Assembly (NCBI GenBank): GCA_963927335.1
Contig: CAWVAJ010000006.1
Span: 205,211-269,210 of the forward strand
Origin: Choladousia sp944382085
GTDB taxonomy: Bacteria; Bacillota; Clostridia; Lachnospirales; Lachnospiraceae
DNA: 64,000 nt
Direction of reading: 5' to 3'
Both the position numbers and the translations under genes were made by a program. Shown piece after piece: positions 17,557 to 25,311 of the stretch; within the stretch, counting starts at the first letter, position 1, and each line of letters opens with the position of its first letter. The notes under the pieces were generated by a model, which saw only the letters and a program-made list of their open reading frames with translations, did no database searches and was not told where the DNA came from.

Positions 17557-17784
17557 TCAGATTTCGGTAAAGGAATACCGCTCTTTGATTCCGGAAGCCA
17601 GGATATCATAAATAATGGTTCCGTCCTCCTTCACGGTTTTTTCAAAGGTAAGGTCTTTCCCTTTAAATTTGTTTCTCAGAAACTCGTCCAGGTCCTCCGT
17701 CTCGATCTCTTCAAAAAACACGTCCCGCATCTGGTTGTTGGAGCACTGGTTAAAAATCTCCCATACCGCTTCATACTGTTTCAT
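17557..17784 (-). CDS. Small conserved-type protein upstream of AAA/VWA pair
   Basis: 75 residues starting MKQYEAVWEIFNQC, with GGAGGGAAAG before the ATG. It is acidic in the centre (FFEEIETEDLDEFL) and beta-like at the C-terminus. No membrane segment is seen. It overlaps the end of coaBC by 14 bases and lies 10 bases before the AAA gene, so it is expressed with both. I do not recognise the family. Good ribosome site, tight packing and codon pattern support a real gene. Confidence 0.75.
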   Translation of the reverse strand: MKQYEAVWEIFNQCSNNQMRDVFFEEIETEDLDEFLRNKFKGKDLTFEKTVKEDGTIIYDILASGIKERYSFTEI

Positions 17785-18997
17785 GTGTCTTTCCCTCCGT
17801 TTTCTCTCTGTAGATCTCCAGCAGCAGGTCCGTAAGCTTCACCGCCACCTCGTCCTTGCTCATCAGCGACAGCTCCTGCTCGCCTTTTTCCGTTACCAGC
17901 GTCACCACGTTGGTGTCGGTGCCGAACCCGGCTCCCTGTACTTTTACGTTGTTAGCGGCAATCACGTCCGCATGTTTTTTGATCCGTTTTGCCCTGGCGT
18001 TTTCCAGCAGATGCTCCGTCTCCATGGCAAATCCGCACAGCACCTGTCCCGGCTTCTTCTGTTCTCCCAGCCACCCCAGGATGTCCGTCGTCCGCTCCAG
18101 TTCCAGGCACAGCGCTCCTTCTTTTTTCTTAATTTTTTCTTCTGCTCTCACTTTGGGCCGGTAATCCGCTACGGCAGCCGCCTTAATAATCAGATCCTGC
18201 CCGGCGGCCGCTTCCTTTACGGCCTCAAACATCTCTTCCGCGCTGGCCACCGGTATCCGCGTCACCCCAACGGGAGCTTCCAGATTCGTTTTCCCGCTGA
18301 TCAGAGTCACAGAAGCGCCCCTGAGCATACAGATCCTTGCGATGGCGTATCCCATCTTTCCCGTGGAATGATTGGAAAGGAACCGCACAGGATCCAGAGC
18401 TTCCATGGTAGGGCCTGCCGTCACAAGCACCTTCAAGCCCTTCATATCCTTAGGCATGGCAAGCTCCCGTAACACCCACTGGAGGATCCACGTTTCATTG
18501 GGAAACTTCCCGGCCCCCGTATCCCCGCAGGCCAGGCGGCCCACCGCCGGTTCCAGCACATGCCATCCATACTTTCGGAGCAGAGCCTCGTTGTCCCTGG
18601 TCACCGGATTTTCATACATCCTGGTATTCATAGCCGGCGCAAGATATTTGGGGCAGGTGCAGGCCAGAAGCGTCGTGGTCAGCATATCGTCCGCCAGGCC
18701 GTGGGCCAGCTTGGCCATACAGTTTGCCGTAGCAGGGGCTACCAGAGCCAGTTCCGCCCGCTTCGCCAGTTCTACGTGTTCCACCTCAAACTGAAAATTC
18801 CGGTCAAAGGTATCCGTAAGGCATTTGTTGCCGGTAAGCGTCTCAAAGGTGACAGGAGTGATAAATTCTCCCGCGTTCTTCGTCATAATCACATGGACAT
18901 CCGCGTGCTGCTTTTTCAGCAGGCTGGCGAGATTGGCCGCTTTATAGGCCGCAATGCTGCCGGTCACTCCCAGCAGAATGGTTTTTCCTTTCAACAT
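17771..18997 (-). CDS. coaBC: Bifunctional phosphopantothenoylcysteine synthetase/decarboxylase
   Basis: 408 residues with both halves. The N-terminal flavin decarboxylase (CoaC) has GSIAAYKAANL, PATANCMAKLAHGLADD and the substrate-clamp Cys in RLACGDTGAGK. The C-terminal synthetase (CoaB) has VTAGPTMEALDPVRFLSNHS and STGKMGYAIA. It makes 4'-phosphopantetheine from 4'-phosphopantothenate and cysteine in the coenzyme A pathway. It is divergent from a panT-like transporter gene and coaX, so transport, pantothenate phosphorylation and the next two steps are grouped. Confidence 0.97.
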   Translation of the reverse strand: MLKGKTILLGVTGSIAAYKAANLASLLKKQHADVHVIMTKNAGEFITPVTFETLTGNKCLTDTFDRNFQFEVEHVELAKRAELALVAPATANCMAKLAHGLADDMLTTTLLACTCPKYLAPAMNTRMYENPVTRDNEALLRKYGWHVLEPAVGRLACGDTGAGKFPNETWILQWVLRELAMPKDMKGLKVLVTAGPTMEALDPVRFLSNHSTGKMGYAIARICMLRGASVTLISGKTNLEAPVGVTRIPVASAEEMFEAVKEAAAGQDLIIKAAAVADYRPKVRAEEKIKKKEGALCLELERTTDILGWLGEQKKPGQVLCGFAMETEHLLENARAKRIKKHADVIAANNVKVQGAGFGTDTNVVTLVTEKGEQELSLMSKDEVAVKLTDLLLEIYREKTEGKTHETV

Positions 18998-19022
18998 ATG
19001 GGCAATTCCTCCTATGAGCCCT

Positions 19023-19051
19023 ATTTTACCATACTTTTTCCGGATGCGTAA
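19023..19051 (-). promoter_or_regulatory. possible coaBC promoter
   Basis: On minus TTACGC (19051-19046), 17 bases and TAAAAT (19028-19023). The -35 is weak. The start point would be about 20 bases before the ATG. Confidence 0.45.
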
Positions 19052-19081
19052 CTGCTTCTTTCCTGTTCTGAAAGAAATACA

Positions 19082-19110
19082 TTGTACTTTTCCGACTGCC
19101 GTGGTATACT
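19082..19110 (+). promoter_or_regulatory. sigma-A type promoter of panT-coaX
   Basis: TTGTAC, a 17-base spacer and TATACT. The expected start near 19117 leaves a leader of about 150 bases. Confidence 0.75.
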
Positions 19111-19116
19111 CCAGCT

Positions 19117-19267
19117 GTAATTGTGTTGTATCCCAGGGAAAGAACCGGCCTTTCGACTCCTGATTCCGGGGACGCGGACTGTACCTTCTGCAGGACAGGA
19201 CCGCAGCCTGATCCCCTCCGTTAGGATCTGCCGTTTTTTCGGGAATAATAACAAGGAGGAATTTTAT
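19117..19267 (+). promoter_or_regulatory. long structured leader of panT-coaX, possible riboswitch
   Basis: Two structures can be drawn by eye. The first is an arm GCGG-TGT-CCT (from about 19172) pairing with AGG-ACA-CCGC (to about 19204), with an internal loop and one bulged A. The second is GATCC pairing with GGATC around a 9-base loop, backed by GCA/TGC, with a run of six T at 19234-19239, like a terminator. GGAGG and the panT ATG follow. The two share the bases around 19200-19205 and could be mutually exclusive. The bulged-A stem recalls the pan RNA motif of pantothenate genes, but I cannot confirm a match. Confidence 0.45.
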
Positions 19268-19939
19268 ATGAAATCAAACACCAAAGACACCCGTTGGCTT
19301 GTAAGCTGCGCCCTTCTGGCTGCTGTCGTCGTTCTTCTGGCCAATACGCCTCTGGGCATGATCCAGCTTCCCATCATCAAAGCTACCACGGTCCACATTC
19401 CGGTGATTATCGGAGCCATTCTGCTGGGACCGTCCGCCGGGGCCCTTCTGGGAGGAATCTTCGGTCTCTGCTCTCTGATCAGCAATACCGTTGCCCCGAC
19501 GCTTCTTTCTTTTGCGTTTTCCCCTTTTCTCAGCACCACCGGACTGCCGGGAATTCTGAAGGCGATCTGGATCTCCGTGGGCTGTCGGATTCTCATCGGC
19601 GTAGCCGCCGGCTGGCTGTGGATTCTTTTTAAGAAGTTGAAGGCAAATACGTACCTGGCTCTGGCCCTGACCGGATTCGCCGGCTCCATGGTGAATACCG
19701 TTACGGTCATGGGCAGCATCTACCGGCTCTTTGCCAGGGAATACGCCGCCGCCCAGAACGTCGCCTATAGCGCTGTGTTCGGATTGATCATGGGGACGGT
19801 AACCGCCGCCGGAATTCCGGAAGCGCTGGCCGCCGCCGTTCTGGTAGCCGCGATCACAAAAGCCCTGCTGAAAGCTGTGGGAAGCGCTTTGAGAAAAAAT
19901 ACGCCAGGAAGGAGAAGTTCCTATGATCTTAGCCATTGA
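19268..19939 (+). CDS. panT: ECF transporter S component, likely pantothenate (PanT)
   Basis: 223 residues from the ATG at 19268, which has AAGGAGG 8 bases upstream; in-frame codons further upstream belong to the leader. Six hydrophobic segments are seen: WLVSCALLAAVVVLLANT, VHIPVIIGAILLGPSAGALLG, the SNTVAPTLLSFAFSP region and three more. The compact fold is that of the substrate-binding S component of group II ECF transporters, which share an EcfA-EcfA'-EcfT module coded elsewhere. The substrate is inferred from context: the gene overlaps coaX (pantothenate kinase) by 17 bases and faces coaBC. Another vitamin or CoA precursor cannot be excluded. Confidence 0.8.
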   Translation: MKSNTKDTRWLVSCALLAAVVVLLANTPLGMIQLPIIKATTVHIPVIIGAILLGPSAGALLGGIFGLCSLISNTVAPTLLSFAFSPFLSTTGLPGILKAIWISVGCRILIGVAAGWLWILFKKLKANTYLALALTGFAGSMVNTVTVMGSIYRLFAREYAAAQNVAYSAVFGLIMGTVTAAGIPEALAAAVLVAAITKALLKAVGSALRKNTPGRRSSYDLSH

Positions 19940-20693
19940 CATCGGAAATACCAATACGGTAATCGGCTGCTGCCGGGACAACAAAATCTTATTTGTGGAG
20001 CGTCTTTCCACCGACAGCTCCCGGACAGTGCTGGAGTATGCCATCAGCATCAAAAACGTGCTGGAGCTTTATCAGATCCGGCCCGGCGACCTGGACGGCT
20101 CCATCATTTCTTCTGTGGTGCCGCCCCTGACGAATCTTTTCCGGGACGCCATCCGCAAGATCGTGGGGAAAGAGCCCATGGTGGTGGGCCCCGGATTAAA
20201 AACAGGCCTGAATATCCTTATGGATAATCCCGGCCAGGTGGGAAGCGACCTCATCGTAAACGCCGTAGCGGCTCTGGCGGAACACCCCCTGCCGCTTATC
20301 ATCATAGATATGGGCACCGCCACCACGATTTCCGTGGTGGATGACAAGAAAAACTACATCGGCGGAATGATTCTGCCGGGTATCCGGGTCTCCCTGGATT
20401 CTCTGGTCAACCGTACCTCCCAGCTCCAGCGCATCAGCCTGGAGGCGCCTAAGCGCCTGATCGGGAAGAACACCGGCGAGTGCATGAAAAGCGGCGTGAT
20501 TCACGGCAACGCGGCCTGCATCGACGGTATGATCGACCGGATTGAAAAAGAGCTGAAAAAAAAGGCCACGGTGGTTGCCACCGGCGGCCTGGCGGGTACC
20601 ATCATCCCCCACTGTACTCATAAAATTATCCTGGACGACGCCCTGCTGTTAAAAGGGCTCCTCCAGATCTATCAGAAAAATCTGCAGGCATAA
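19923..20693 (+). CDS. coaX: Type III pantothenate kinase
   Basis: 256 residues of the ASKHA fold. The phosphate motif DIGNTNTVIG lies at residues 5-14, ISSVVPPLT follows, and the pantothenate-binding region is GPGLKTGL with DMGTATTISVV. CoaX phosphorylates pantothenate, needs a monovalent cation and is not inhibited by CoA. It is translationally linked to panT by a 17-base overlap and ends at a strong hairpin. The length matches the family. Confidence 0.97.
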   Translation: MILAIDIGNTNTVIGCCRDNKILFVERLSTDSSRTVLEYAISIKNVLELYQIRPGDLDGSIISSVVPPLTNLFRDAIRKIVGKEPMVVGPGLKTGLNILMDNPGQVGSDLIVNAVAALAEHPLPLIIIDMGTATTISVVDDKKNYIGGMILPGIRVSLDSLVNRTSQLQRISLEAPKRLIGKNTGECMKSGVIHGNAACIDGMIDRIEKELKKKATVVATGGLAGTIIPHCTHKIILDDALLLKGLLQIYQKNLQA

Positions 20694-20700
20694 CCATTCG

Positions 20701-20729
20701 CGGCGGGTCCCCATCGGGCCCGCCGTTTT
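20701..20729 (+). terminator. coaX terminator
   Basis: CGGCGGG (20701-20707) pairs with CCCGCCG (20719-20725), followed by TTTTA. Confidence 0.85.
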
Positions 20730-21783
20730 ATGCTTCCTTGCTTTCCCGGTACAATTCGTCCGCCATTTTTAAAATCACATCCGCCCTCTCCAGCGAATCC
20801 AAAGGAAACTCCCGACGGATTCTCTCATACCCCAGACGCGCCCCCAGAAGGTTTCCCGCGATGGCTCCTGTGGAATCGCTGTCCCCGTCGTGGTTCACCG
20901 CCGCCGCAAGGCAGGAAGAAAAATCCTCCGGAAAACGCAGAACGCAGTACACCGCCGCCGCAAGGGCCTCGTCTCCGACCCAGCCCTCTCCCAGCTGCTT
21001 CAGCGCCAGAACCGGATCCGGTTCTGTCTCGGAAAGCTTCTCCGCGTTCTCCATCAGAACCTGAAAGCTCTGTAAAACCTCTTCTGCGCCGGAAAGCGCT
21101 CTGCCAAAGCGCAGCGTATCCCTCAGCGCCTCCCGCGCGATCTCCTTCAGGCTCTTTTCCGGCGCGTATGCCGCGTCGTTTACCATGAGAGACAGCATGC
21201 CGGCAGGCAGGAAGCCCATGAGATGTCCGTGGGTCTGAACCGCAGCCAGCGCTCCTCCCTTCAGGATCTCCATTCTTGCATGCTGTTTTGGGGAAAAGAA
21301 CAGGCCGACGGGAGCCGTCCGCATCACGCCGCCGCAGCCCTTGCTGTTGTTTTTCGGCTTGTCAAACGTCCCCGGCTCTTCCTCTTCCAGCGCGCTCAGG
21401 CAGGTGATGCCCGGCGCTCTTCTTTCGTGAAGGGCGCTCACCTTCCACAGCCAGGAGTACCGTTTCTTTGTTTTCCGGTCAAAGCTCTGGGTATCCTTCC
21501 ACTCCCTCAGAAGCTCCCACATAGCCTGCTGCCATTGGGGACTGTTCAGCTGCGCCTTCCTCCGCCCGGCCTCCAGAAGCCCTGCGGCGGTAAACAGCGT
21601 CATCTGGGTATCGTCGGAGATCACCGCAGCGCCATTCTTTCCTTCCAGCTTCAAAATTCCTTCCGTCCCAAACCGTTTCTTAATTTCTTTCAGCCGCATA
21701 AACTCCACCGGATACCCTAAGGCGTCCCCGCAGGCTCCTCCTATGAGGCAGCCCCGGAACGCGTCCTGCAGGTTTGAATTCAT
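20728..21783 (-). CDS. ADP-ribosylglycohydrolase family protein
   Basis: 351 residues with the magnesium-site signatures of the ARH/DraG fold: GGACGDALGYPVEF near the N-terminus, ISDDTQMTLF at about residue 56 and DGDSDSTGAIAGNLLGARLG at about 300. Enzymes of this fold remove ADP-ribose from arginine, serine or other acceptors, or cleave related N-glycosides. It has a good ribosome site (TTAGGAGGGAG) and follows a macrodomain gene by 14 bases. No ADP-ribosyltransferase is visible in the operon, so the modified target is unknown. Confidence 0.9.
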   Translation of the reverse strand: MNSNLQDAFRGCLIGGACGDALGYPVEFMRLKEIKKRFGTEGILKLEGKNGAAVISDDTQMTLFTAAGLLEAGRRKAQLNSPQWQQAMWELLREWKDTQSFDRKTKKRYSWLWKVSALHERRAPGITCLSALEEEEPGTFDKPKNNSKGCGGVMRTAPVGLFFSPKQHARMEILKGGALAAVQTHGHLMGFLPAGMLSLMVNDAAYAPEKSLKEIAREALRDTLRFGRALSGAEEVLQSFQVLMENAEKLSETEPDPVLALKQLGEGWVGDEALAAAVYCVLRFPEDFSSCLAAAVNHDGDSDSTGAIAGNLLGARLGYERIRREFPLDSLERADVILKMADELYRESKEA

Positions 21784-21797
21784 CTTTCTTCTCCCTC

Positions 21798-22769
21798 CTA
21801 AATCACCGGCTGTCCGAAGGCGAACAGCGTCTCGTTAATCAGAAAAATATCGTACTCTTTCTTTTCCAGAAAATATTTTATGATCACATCCATTTTATTC
21901 GCCATGGAAAGCGCGTATCCGGCTCTGGCCAGAAGATCCAGCGTCTCGTCCAGGGAAAGCCGGAGGGAAATGGCCAGCGCCAGCACATTCTGTTTCTTTG
22001 GAACATACTCCCGGCTGCTGCGGATCTTGGAAAAGAGCTTCCGGTCCATGTTGGCTCTCTTATAAACCTCCACGTCGGTATATCCTTTCTCGTCGATCAG
22101 GCGGAGGAGCATCTCGGAAAAAGTCTCTTCTTTTCTCTCCAACAGCTCTTCCAGGCTCCGTTTGCTGCCTGCAAAAGGCTCCGGCGCTCCAAATACCTGC
22201 TGAAACTCCGTCGGGAGGTTCTGCCGCTCTCTCTGGGATTCCGGCGCGTACGTCTCGATATAATGCCGCACGCTCTGATACAGCTGTTCGCTGATCGCTA
22301 CTGCTTCCCGGTCAAAGACGACAAGATAGAGCTCCATCTCGTTCTCCCGCAGGAATTCCCGGAAGCAGGAAACCGCCACTTCCAGAGCCTCCTGTTTGGG
22401 ATATCCGTAAATCCCCGCGGAGATAAGGGGAAACGATACGGATCTGCAGCGTGCCTTCCTAGCCTCGTTAAGGGCGCTTCGGTACGCCTCTTCCAGAAGC
22501 CTTCGCTCCCCCTGCTTTCCTCCCCGCCACACCGGCCCTACCGCGTGGATCACGTATTTGGCAGGCAGGTCGAACCCTTTCGTCAAAACCGCGCGCCCCA
22601 CCGGACATGGCGAAAGCTTCCGGCAGGCCTGCCGCATTTTTTCCGGCCCGGCCGCCGCAAAGATCGCCCCGCAGACGCCGCCTCCCTCCGCCAGCATAGA
22701 ATTCGCCGCGTTTACAATGGCGTCTGTTTTCATATTAACAATATTATTGTGTACAATCTGAAAAGGCAT
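21798..22769 (-). CDS. Macrodomain protein with C-terminal helical domain
   Basis: 323 residues. Residues 1-165 form a macrodomain with the ADP-ribose loops VNAANSMLAEGGGVCGAIF and PLISAGIYGYPK, so it should bind and probably hydrolyse ADP-ribose esters or O-acetyl-ADP-ribose. Residues of about 205-323 form a helical domain (KGYTDVEVYKRANMDRKLFS, then ALAISLRLSLDETLDLLARA) that resembles a phage-repressor-like HTH fold. That suggests a sensing or regulatory output, but this is inference. It overlaps the VWA gene upstream by 26 bases and is coexpressed with the ARH-type hydrolase downstream. Confidence 0.9.
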   Translation of the reverse strand: MPFQIVHNNIVNMKTDAIVNAANSMLAEGGGVCGAIFAAAGPEKMRQACRKLSPCPVGRAVLTKGFDLPAKYVIHAVGPVWRGGKQGERRLLEEAYRSALNEARKARCRSVSFPLISAGIYGYPKQEALEVAVSCFREFLRENEMELYLVVFDREAVAISEQLYQSVRHYIETYAPESQRERQNLPTEFQQVFGAPEPFAGSKRSLEELLERKEETFSEMLLRLIDEKGYTDVEVYKRANMDRKLFSKIRSSREYVPKKQNVLALAISLRLSLDETLDLLARAGYALSMANKMDVIIKYFLEKKEYDIFLINETLFAFGQPVI

Positions 22770-23457
22770 GGATCTCCTCTCCGCCGGGATTTCTTCTCTT
22801 TTCCCTTTCTCTTTTCCGCCTTTCGATGGGCGCTTTCCAGGCGCCGCCTGCCGGCGCCATCCCCATGCGCATACTGCTCACGGTCCTGGAGATCACCTCA
22901 TAATTCAGCTGCACGCCTTCCCGGTCGTTTACAAAGGAAGCCGCCCGTTCCGCCTGAATGCCCAGGCGTCCCGCCTCCTTTACCGCGTCCATATTGGCTC
23001 CCAGGAAAAGAAATTCCCAGCCGTATTTCTCTTTTTCATATTCTATCATTTCTTTTACTCTGCCACAAGAATATTCTCTGCTGGCATTCTCCAGCCCGTC
23101 CGTGGTAATCACAAAAATTACCTGGTCCGCCCGCTCCGTCTCCCCGGCGTTTCTCTGAATGTTCACGATTTTCCGGATGGTCTTCCCTACGGCGTCCAGA
23201 AGAGCCGTACACCCTCTTACGTAATACTGCCGGCCGGTCATGGGCCTTACCCCCCGAATGCTCAGGTGGTCGTGAAGCAGTTCATACCGGTCGTCAAAAA
23301 GCACGGTCGTCACGTAAGCCCTTCCCGGTTCTTTCTTCTGTCTCTCCAGCATACGGTTAAATCCGCCGATGGTATCGCTCTCAAGTCCGCCCATGGAACC
23401 GCTGCGGTCCAGGATAAAAACCAGTTCCGTTAATCGTTCCTTTTTTCCTTCTCTCAT
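22744..23457 (-). CDS. VWA domain protein of the ADP-ribose operon
   Basis: 237 residues from the ATG at 23457, chosen for AGGAGGAG directly upstream; the open frame extends further without a ribosome site. A single von Willebrand A domain carries the full metal site: DRSGSMGG, the conserved Thr in RGCTALLDAVG and TTDGLENAS. The C-terminal 30 residues are basic and low-complexity (ERRKREREKRR). Proteins of this type are frequent in stress and toxin-resistance loci, where they bind partner proteins. The first gene of the three-gene ADP-ribose operon. Confidence 0.87.
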   Translation of the reverse strand: MREGKKERLTELVFILDRSGSMGGLESDTIGGFNRMLERQKKEPGRAYVTTVLFDDRYELLHDHLSIRGVRPMTGRQYYVRGCTALLDAVGKTIRKIVNIQRNAGETERADQVIFVITTDGLENASREYSCGRVKEMIEYEKEKYGWEFLFLGANMDAVKEAGRLGIQAERAASFVNDREGVQLNYEVISRTVSSMRMGMAPAGGAWKAPIERRKREREKRRNPGGEEIHAFSDCTQ

Positions 23458-23563
23458 GTGTTCTCCTCCTCTTTTTCGGTTTCCTTCTCCTGTTCTGTCT
23501 TTAGGATATCCCATGGAGCGCCTCATCTGGTCGCCCAGGAAGCGACATTCCTTTTAATTGTAC

Positions 23564-23592
23564 TTGACTTTTGAGACAAGATCACGTACGCT
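23564..23592 (+). promoter_or_regulatory. promoter of the hemerythrin gene
   Basis: TTGACT, 17 bases and TACGCT. The -10 is weak. The leader would be about 50 bases to the ATG at 23648. Confidence 0.5.
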
Positions 23593-23647
23593 TGATAGTA
23601 CACAGGTGTAATGGCTCCTGACTGACAGGAACCGGAAAGGAGAAAAC

Positions 23648-24049
23648 ATGTACGCAGTATTTGATGAAAGTTTAGTGACCGGAAATGAAATGATTGACAG
23701 CCAGCACAAGGAGCTGATTTCCAAGATTAACGATCTGGTGAAGAGCTGTGAGACTTCCACCGGAATGGTTACCGCAGTTAAGACTCTGGATTATCTGTCC
23801 GAGTATACAGATTTTCATTTTTCAGCAGAAGAGAAGCTTCAGGAAGAGATCGGCTATCCTAAGCTGGAAGAACATAAGGCCCAGCACGCCCATCTGCGCC
23901 AGGTAGTCAGCGATCTCCATGAGATGCTGGTAGACGAGGAAGGCCCCTCCCCCGCTTTTGTAGAACAGGTGCAGAAGAATGTCATTGAGTGGCTCTATAC
24001 TCATATCAAGGGATTTGACCGGGCCGTTGCGGAATACGCGAAGCAGTAA
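23648..24049 (+). CDS. Bacteriohemerythrin
   Basis: 133 residues forming one four-helix hemerythrin domain. All seven di-iron ligands are in place: H20, H57, E61 (HFSAE), H76, H80 (HKAQH), H119 and D124. It binds oxygen at a non-heme di-iron site and in anaerobes serves to sense, buffer or deliver O2. It is a soluble stand-alone protein. The ATG follows AAAGGAG. It converges on rubrerythrin across a strong terminator, and the two form an oxygen/peroxide defence pair. Confidence 0.95.
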   Translation: MYAVFDESLVTGNEMIDSQHKELISKINDLVKSCETSTGMVTAVKTLDYLSEYTDFHFSAEEKLQEEIGYPKLEEHKAQHAHLRQVVSDLHEMLVDEEGPSPAFVEQVQKNVIEWLYTHIKGFDRAVAEYAKQ

Positions 24050-24065
24050 TTACTACCAAATATCA

Positions 24066-24097
24066 AATCGGCGAAGCCAGCGCTTCGCCGATTTTTT
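24066..24097 (+). terminator. hemerythrin gene terminator
   Basis: A 12-bp stem, AATCGGCGAAGC (24066-24077) with GCTTCGCCGATT (24082-24093), a 4-base loop and a T run after it. Confidence 0.92.
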
Positions 24098-24108
24098 GAT
24101 TCCCGTCC

Positions 24109-24651
24109 TTAATAATTCTCTGCTTTGATCTGGAAGTAGCTCTGGGGATGCGCGCATACCGGACATACTTCCGGAGCTTTCTTTCCTACTACGATATGGC
24201 CGCAGTTCGCGCACTGCCAGATCATCTCCCCATCTCTGGAGAATACCAGGCCTTCCTGGATGTTGGCCAGAAGCTTGCGGTATCTGGCTTCATGCTCCTT
24301 CTCAATCGCCGCTACCCCTTCAAAAAGGCGGGCGATCTCATCAAAGCCTTCTTCCTTGGCTACTTTGGCAAACTCGGCATACATATCCGTCCACTCATAG
24401 TTCTCACCGTTGGCCGCTTCTACCAGATTCTCCACCGTAGATCCTACCGCGCCGCCGTTCAGAAGCTTGTACCAGATCTTGGCGTGCTCTCTTTCGTTCG
24501 CCGCCGTCTCCTCAAAAATAGAGGCGATCTGCACATACCCGTCCTTCTTGGCCTTGCTGGCAAAGTAGGTGTACTTATTCGTCGCCTGGGATTCCCCCGC
24601 AAACGCTGCCTTCAGGTTCTCTTCCGTTCTGGATCCTTTTAATTCCTTCAT
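24109..24651 (-). CDS. rbr: Rubrerythrin
   Basis: 180 residues. The N-terminal ferritin-like di-iron domain has FAGESQATNKYTYFA and EETAANEREHAK plus a second ExxH in AAIEKEHEARY. The C-terminal rubredoxin domain has CANCGH and CPVCAHPQ for one iron. Rubrerythrin reduces hydrogen peroxide with electrons from rubredoxin/NADH in anaerobes. It has a strong ribosome site (AGGAGG) and a perfect 27-base palindrome over its promoter, so it is probably regulated by a PerR/Fur-type repressor. Confidence 0.97.
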   Translation of the reverse strand: MKELKGSRTEENLKAAFAGESQATNKYTYFASKAKKDGYVQIASIFEETAANEREHAKIWYKLLNGGAVGSTVENLVEAANGENYEWTDMYAEFAKVAKEEGFDEIARLFEGVAAIEKEHEARYRKLLANIQEGLVFSRDGEMIWQCANCGHIVVGKKAPEVCPVCAHPQSYFQIKAENY

Positions 24652-24674
24652 GTTGGTTCCTCCTTTTTATTTTT

Positions 24675-24701
24675 TAATAATAGTAATTGTTACTATTATT
24701 A
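24675..24701. promoter_or_regulatory. PerR/Fur-like operator before rubrerythrin
   Basis: Twelve-base perfect inverted arms, TAATAATAGTAA and TTACTATTATTA, around TTG. The A+T-rich palindrome overlaps the -10 and the start point of the rubrerythrin promoter, the usual place for a repressor site. No perR gene is in the window. Confidence 0.7.
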
Positions 24702-24725
24702 TACACGAAATCAACTTTTTTACAA
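24698..24725 (-). promoter_or_regulatory. promoter of rubrerythrin
   Basis: On minus TTGTAA (24725-24720), a 16-base spacer and TATAAT (24703-24698). The -35 overlaps the stop of the upstream acetyltransferase gene. Confidence 0.65.
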
Positions 24726-25199
24726 GTCCTTTTTCTCTTTTTCCGAAAAATTTTTTCTCATAATTTCATAAACCAGCATGTAACCGTCTCCCACCGGGGT
24801 CGTATGATGACAGAAAGTCTGGTACCCCCGTTTCTCATAGAAGCCCGCTCCCGGAAGGGAAGCTTCCACCAGAACGGATCTCCCGACTTTCGCGGTCTTT
24901 TCTTCCAGAAAATCCATGATCGCTTTCCCGTATCCCTTCTTCTGACGGTCTGCCCGAACAAACACTCTGGAAAGGCGCCGCTTCTGCCAGGTTCCGGTTC
25001 CCACGCATTCTCCCTGATCCGTAAGAAGGTATACGTTCCCCTCCCGAATGTCTTTTCGGATCTCTTCCCTGCTGTGAAGCTTCAGAAAAAATTTCACAAC
25101 CGGTTCCGGATAATAAAAAGGGTACACTTCCCGTATGACTCCTGCGGTAAGATCATAGACCTGTTCCAGCTCCTTCTCTTCTGCCTGATGAATTTCCAT
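24720..25199 (-). CDS. GNAT family N-acetyltransferase
   Basis: 159 residues of the GNAT fold. The acetyl-CoA loop is RVFVRADRQKKGYGKAIMDF (Q/RxxGxG/A type), followed by the late beta strand SVLVEASLPGAGFYEKRGYQ. The acceptor cannot be read from the sequence. The ATG has GGGGAGACG before it. It lies between the crh terminator and rubrerythrin and probably has a separate promoter or depends on read-through. Confidence 0.88.
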   Translation of the reverse strand: MEIHQAEEKELEQVYDLTAGVIREVYPFYYPEPVVKFFLKLHSREEIRKDIREGNVYLLTDQGECVGTGTWQKRRLSRVFVRADRQKKGYGKAIMDFLEEKTAKVGRSVLVEASLPGAGFYEKRGYQTFCHHTTPVGDGYMLVYEIMRKNFSEKEKKDL

Positions 25200-25238
25200 T
25201 CGTCTCCCCCTCGTTTCGGATCCTTTCGTCTCTTGTGC

Positions 25239-25281
25239 AAAAGGGACATTTCAGCATCGTATGCCTCTGCCAAAATGTCCC
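25239..25281 (-). terminator. terminator of the murB-rapZ-whiA-crh operon
   Basis: On minus GGGACATTT (25281-25273) pairs with AAATGTCCC (25251-25243), followed by TTTTGC. A small inner stem GCAT/ATGC adds to it. Confidence 0.8.
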
Positions 25282-25311
25282 TATCTTCCATAAACTGACG
25301 CGCGCTTTCTT

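Noticed and set aside
20728..23457. DarTG-type toxin-antitoxin system
   Set aside because: There is a macrodomain but no DarT-like transferase in the operon.
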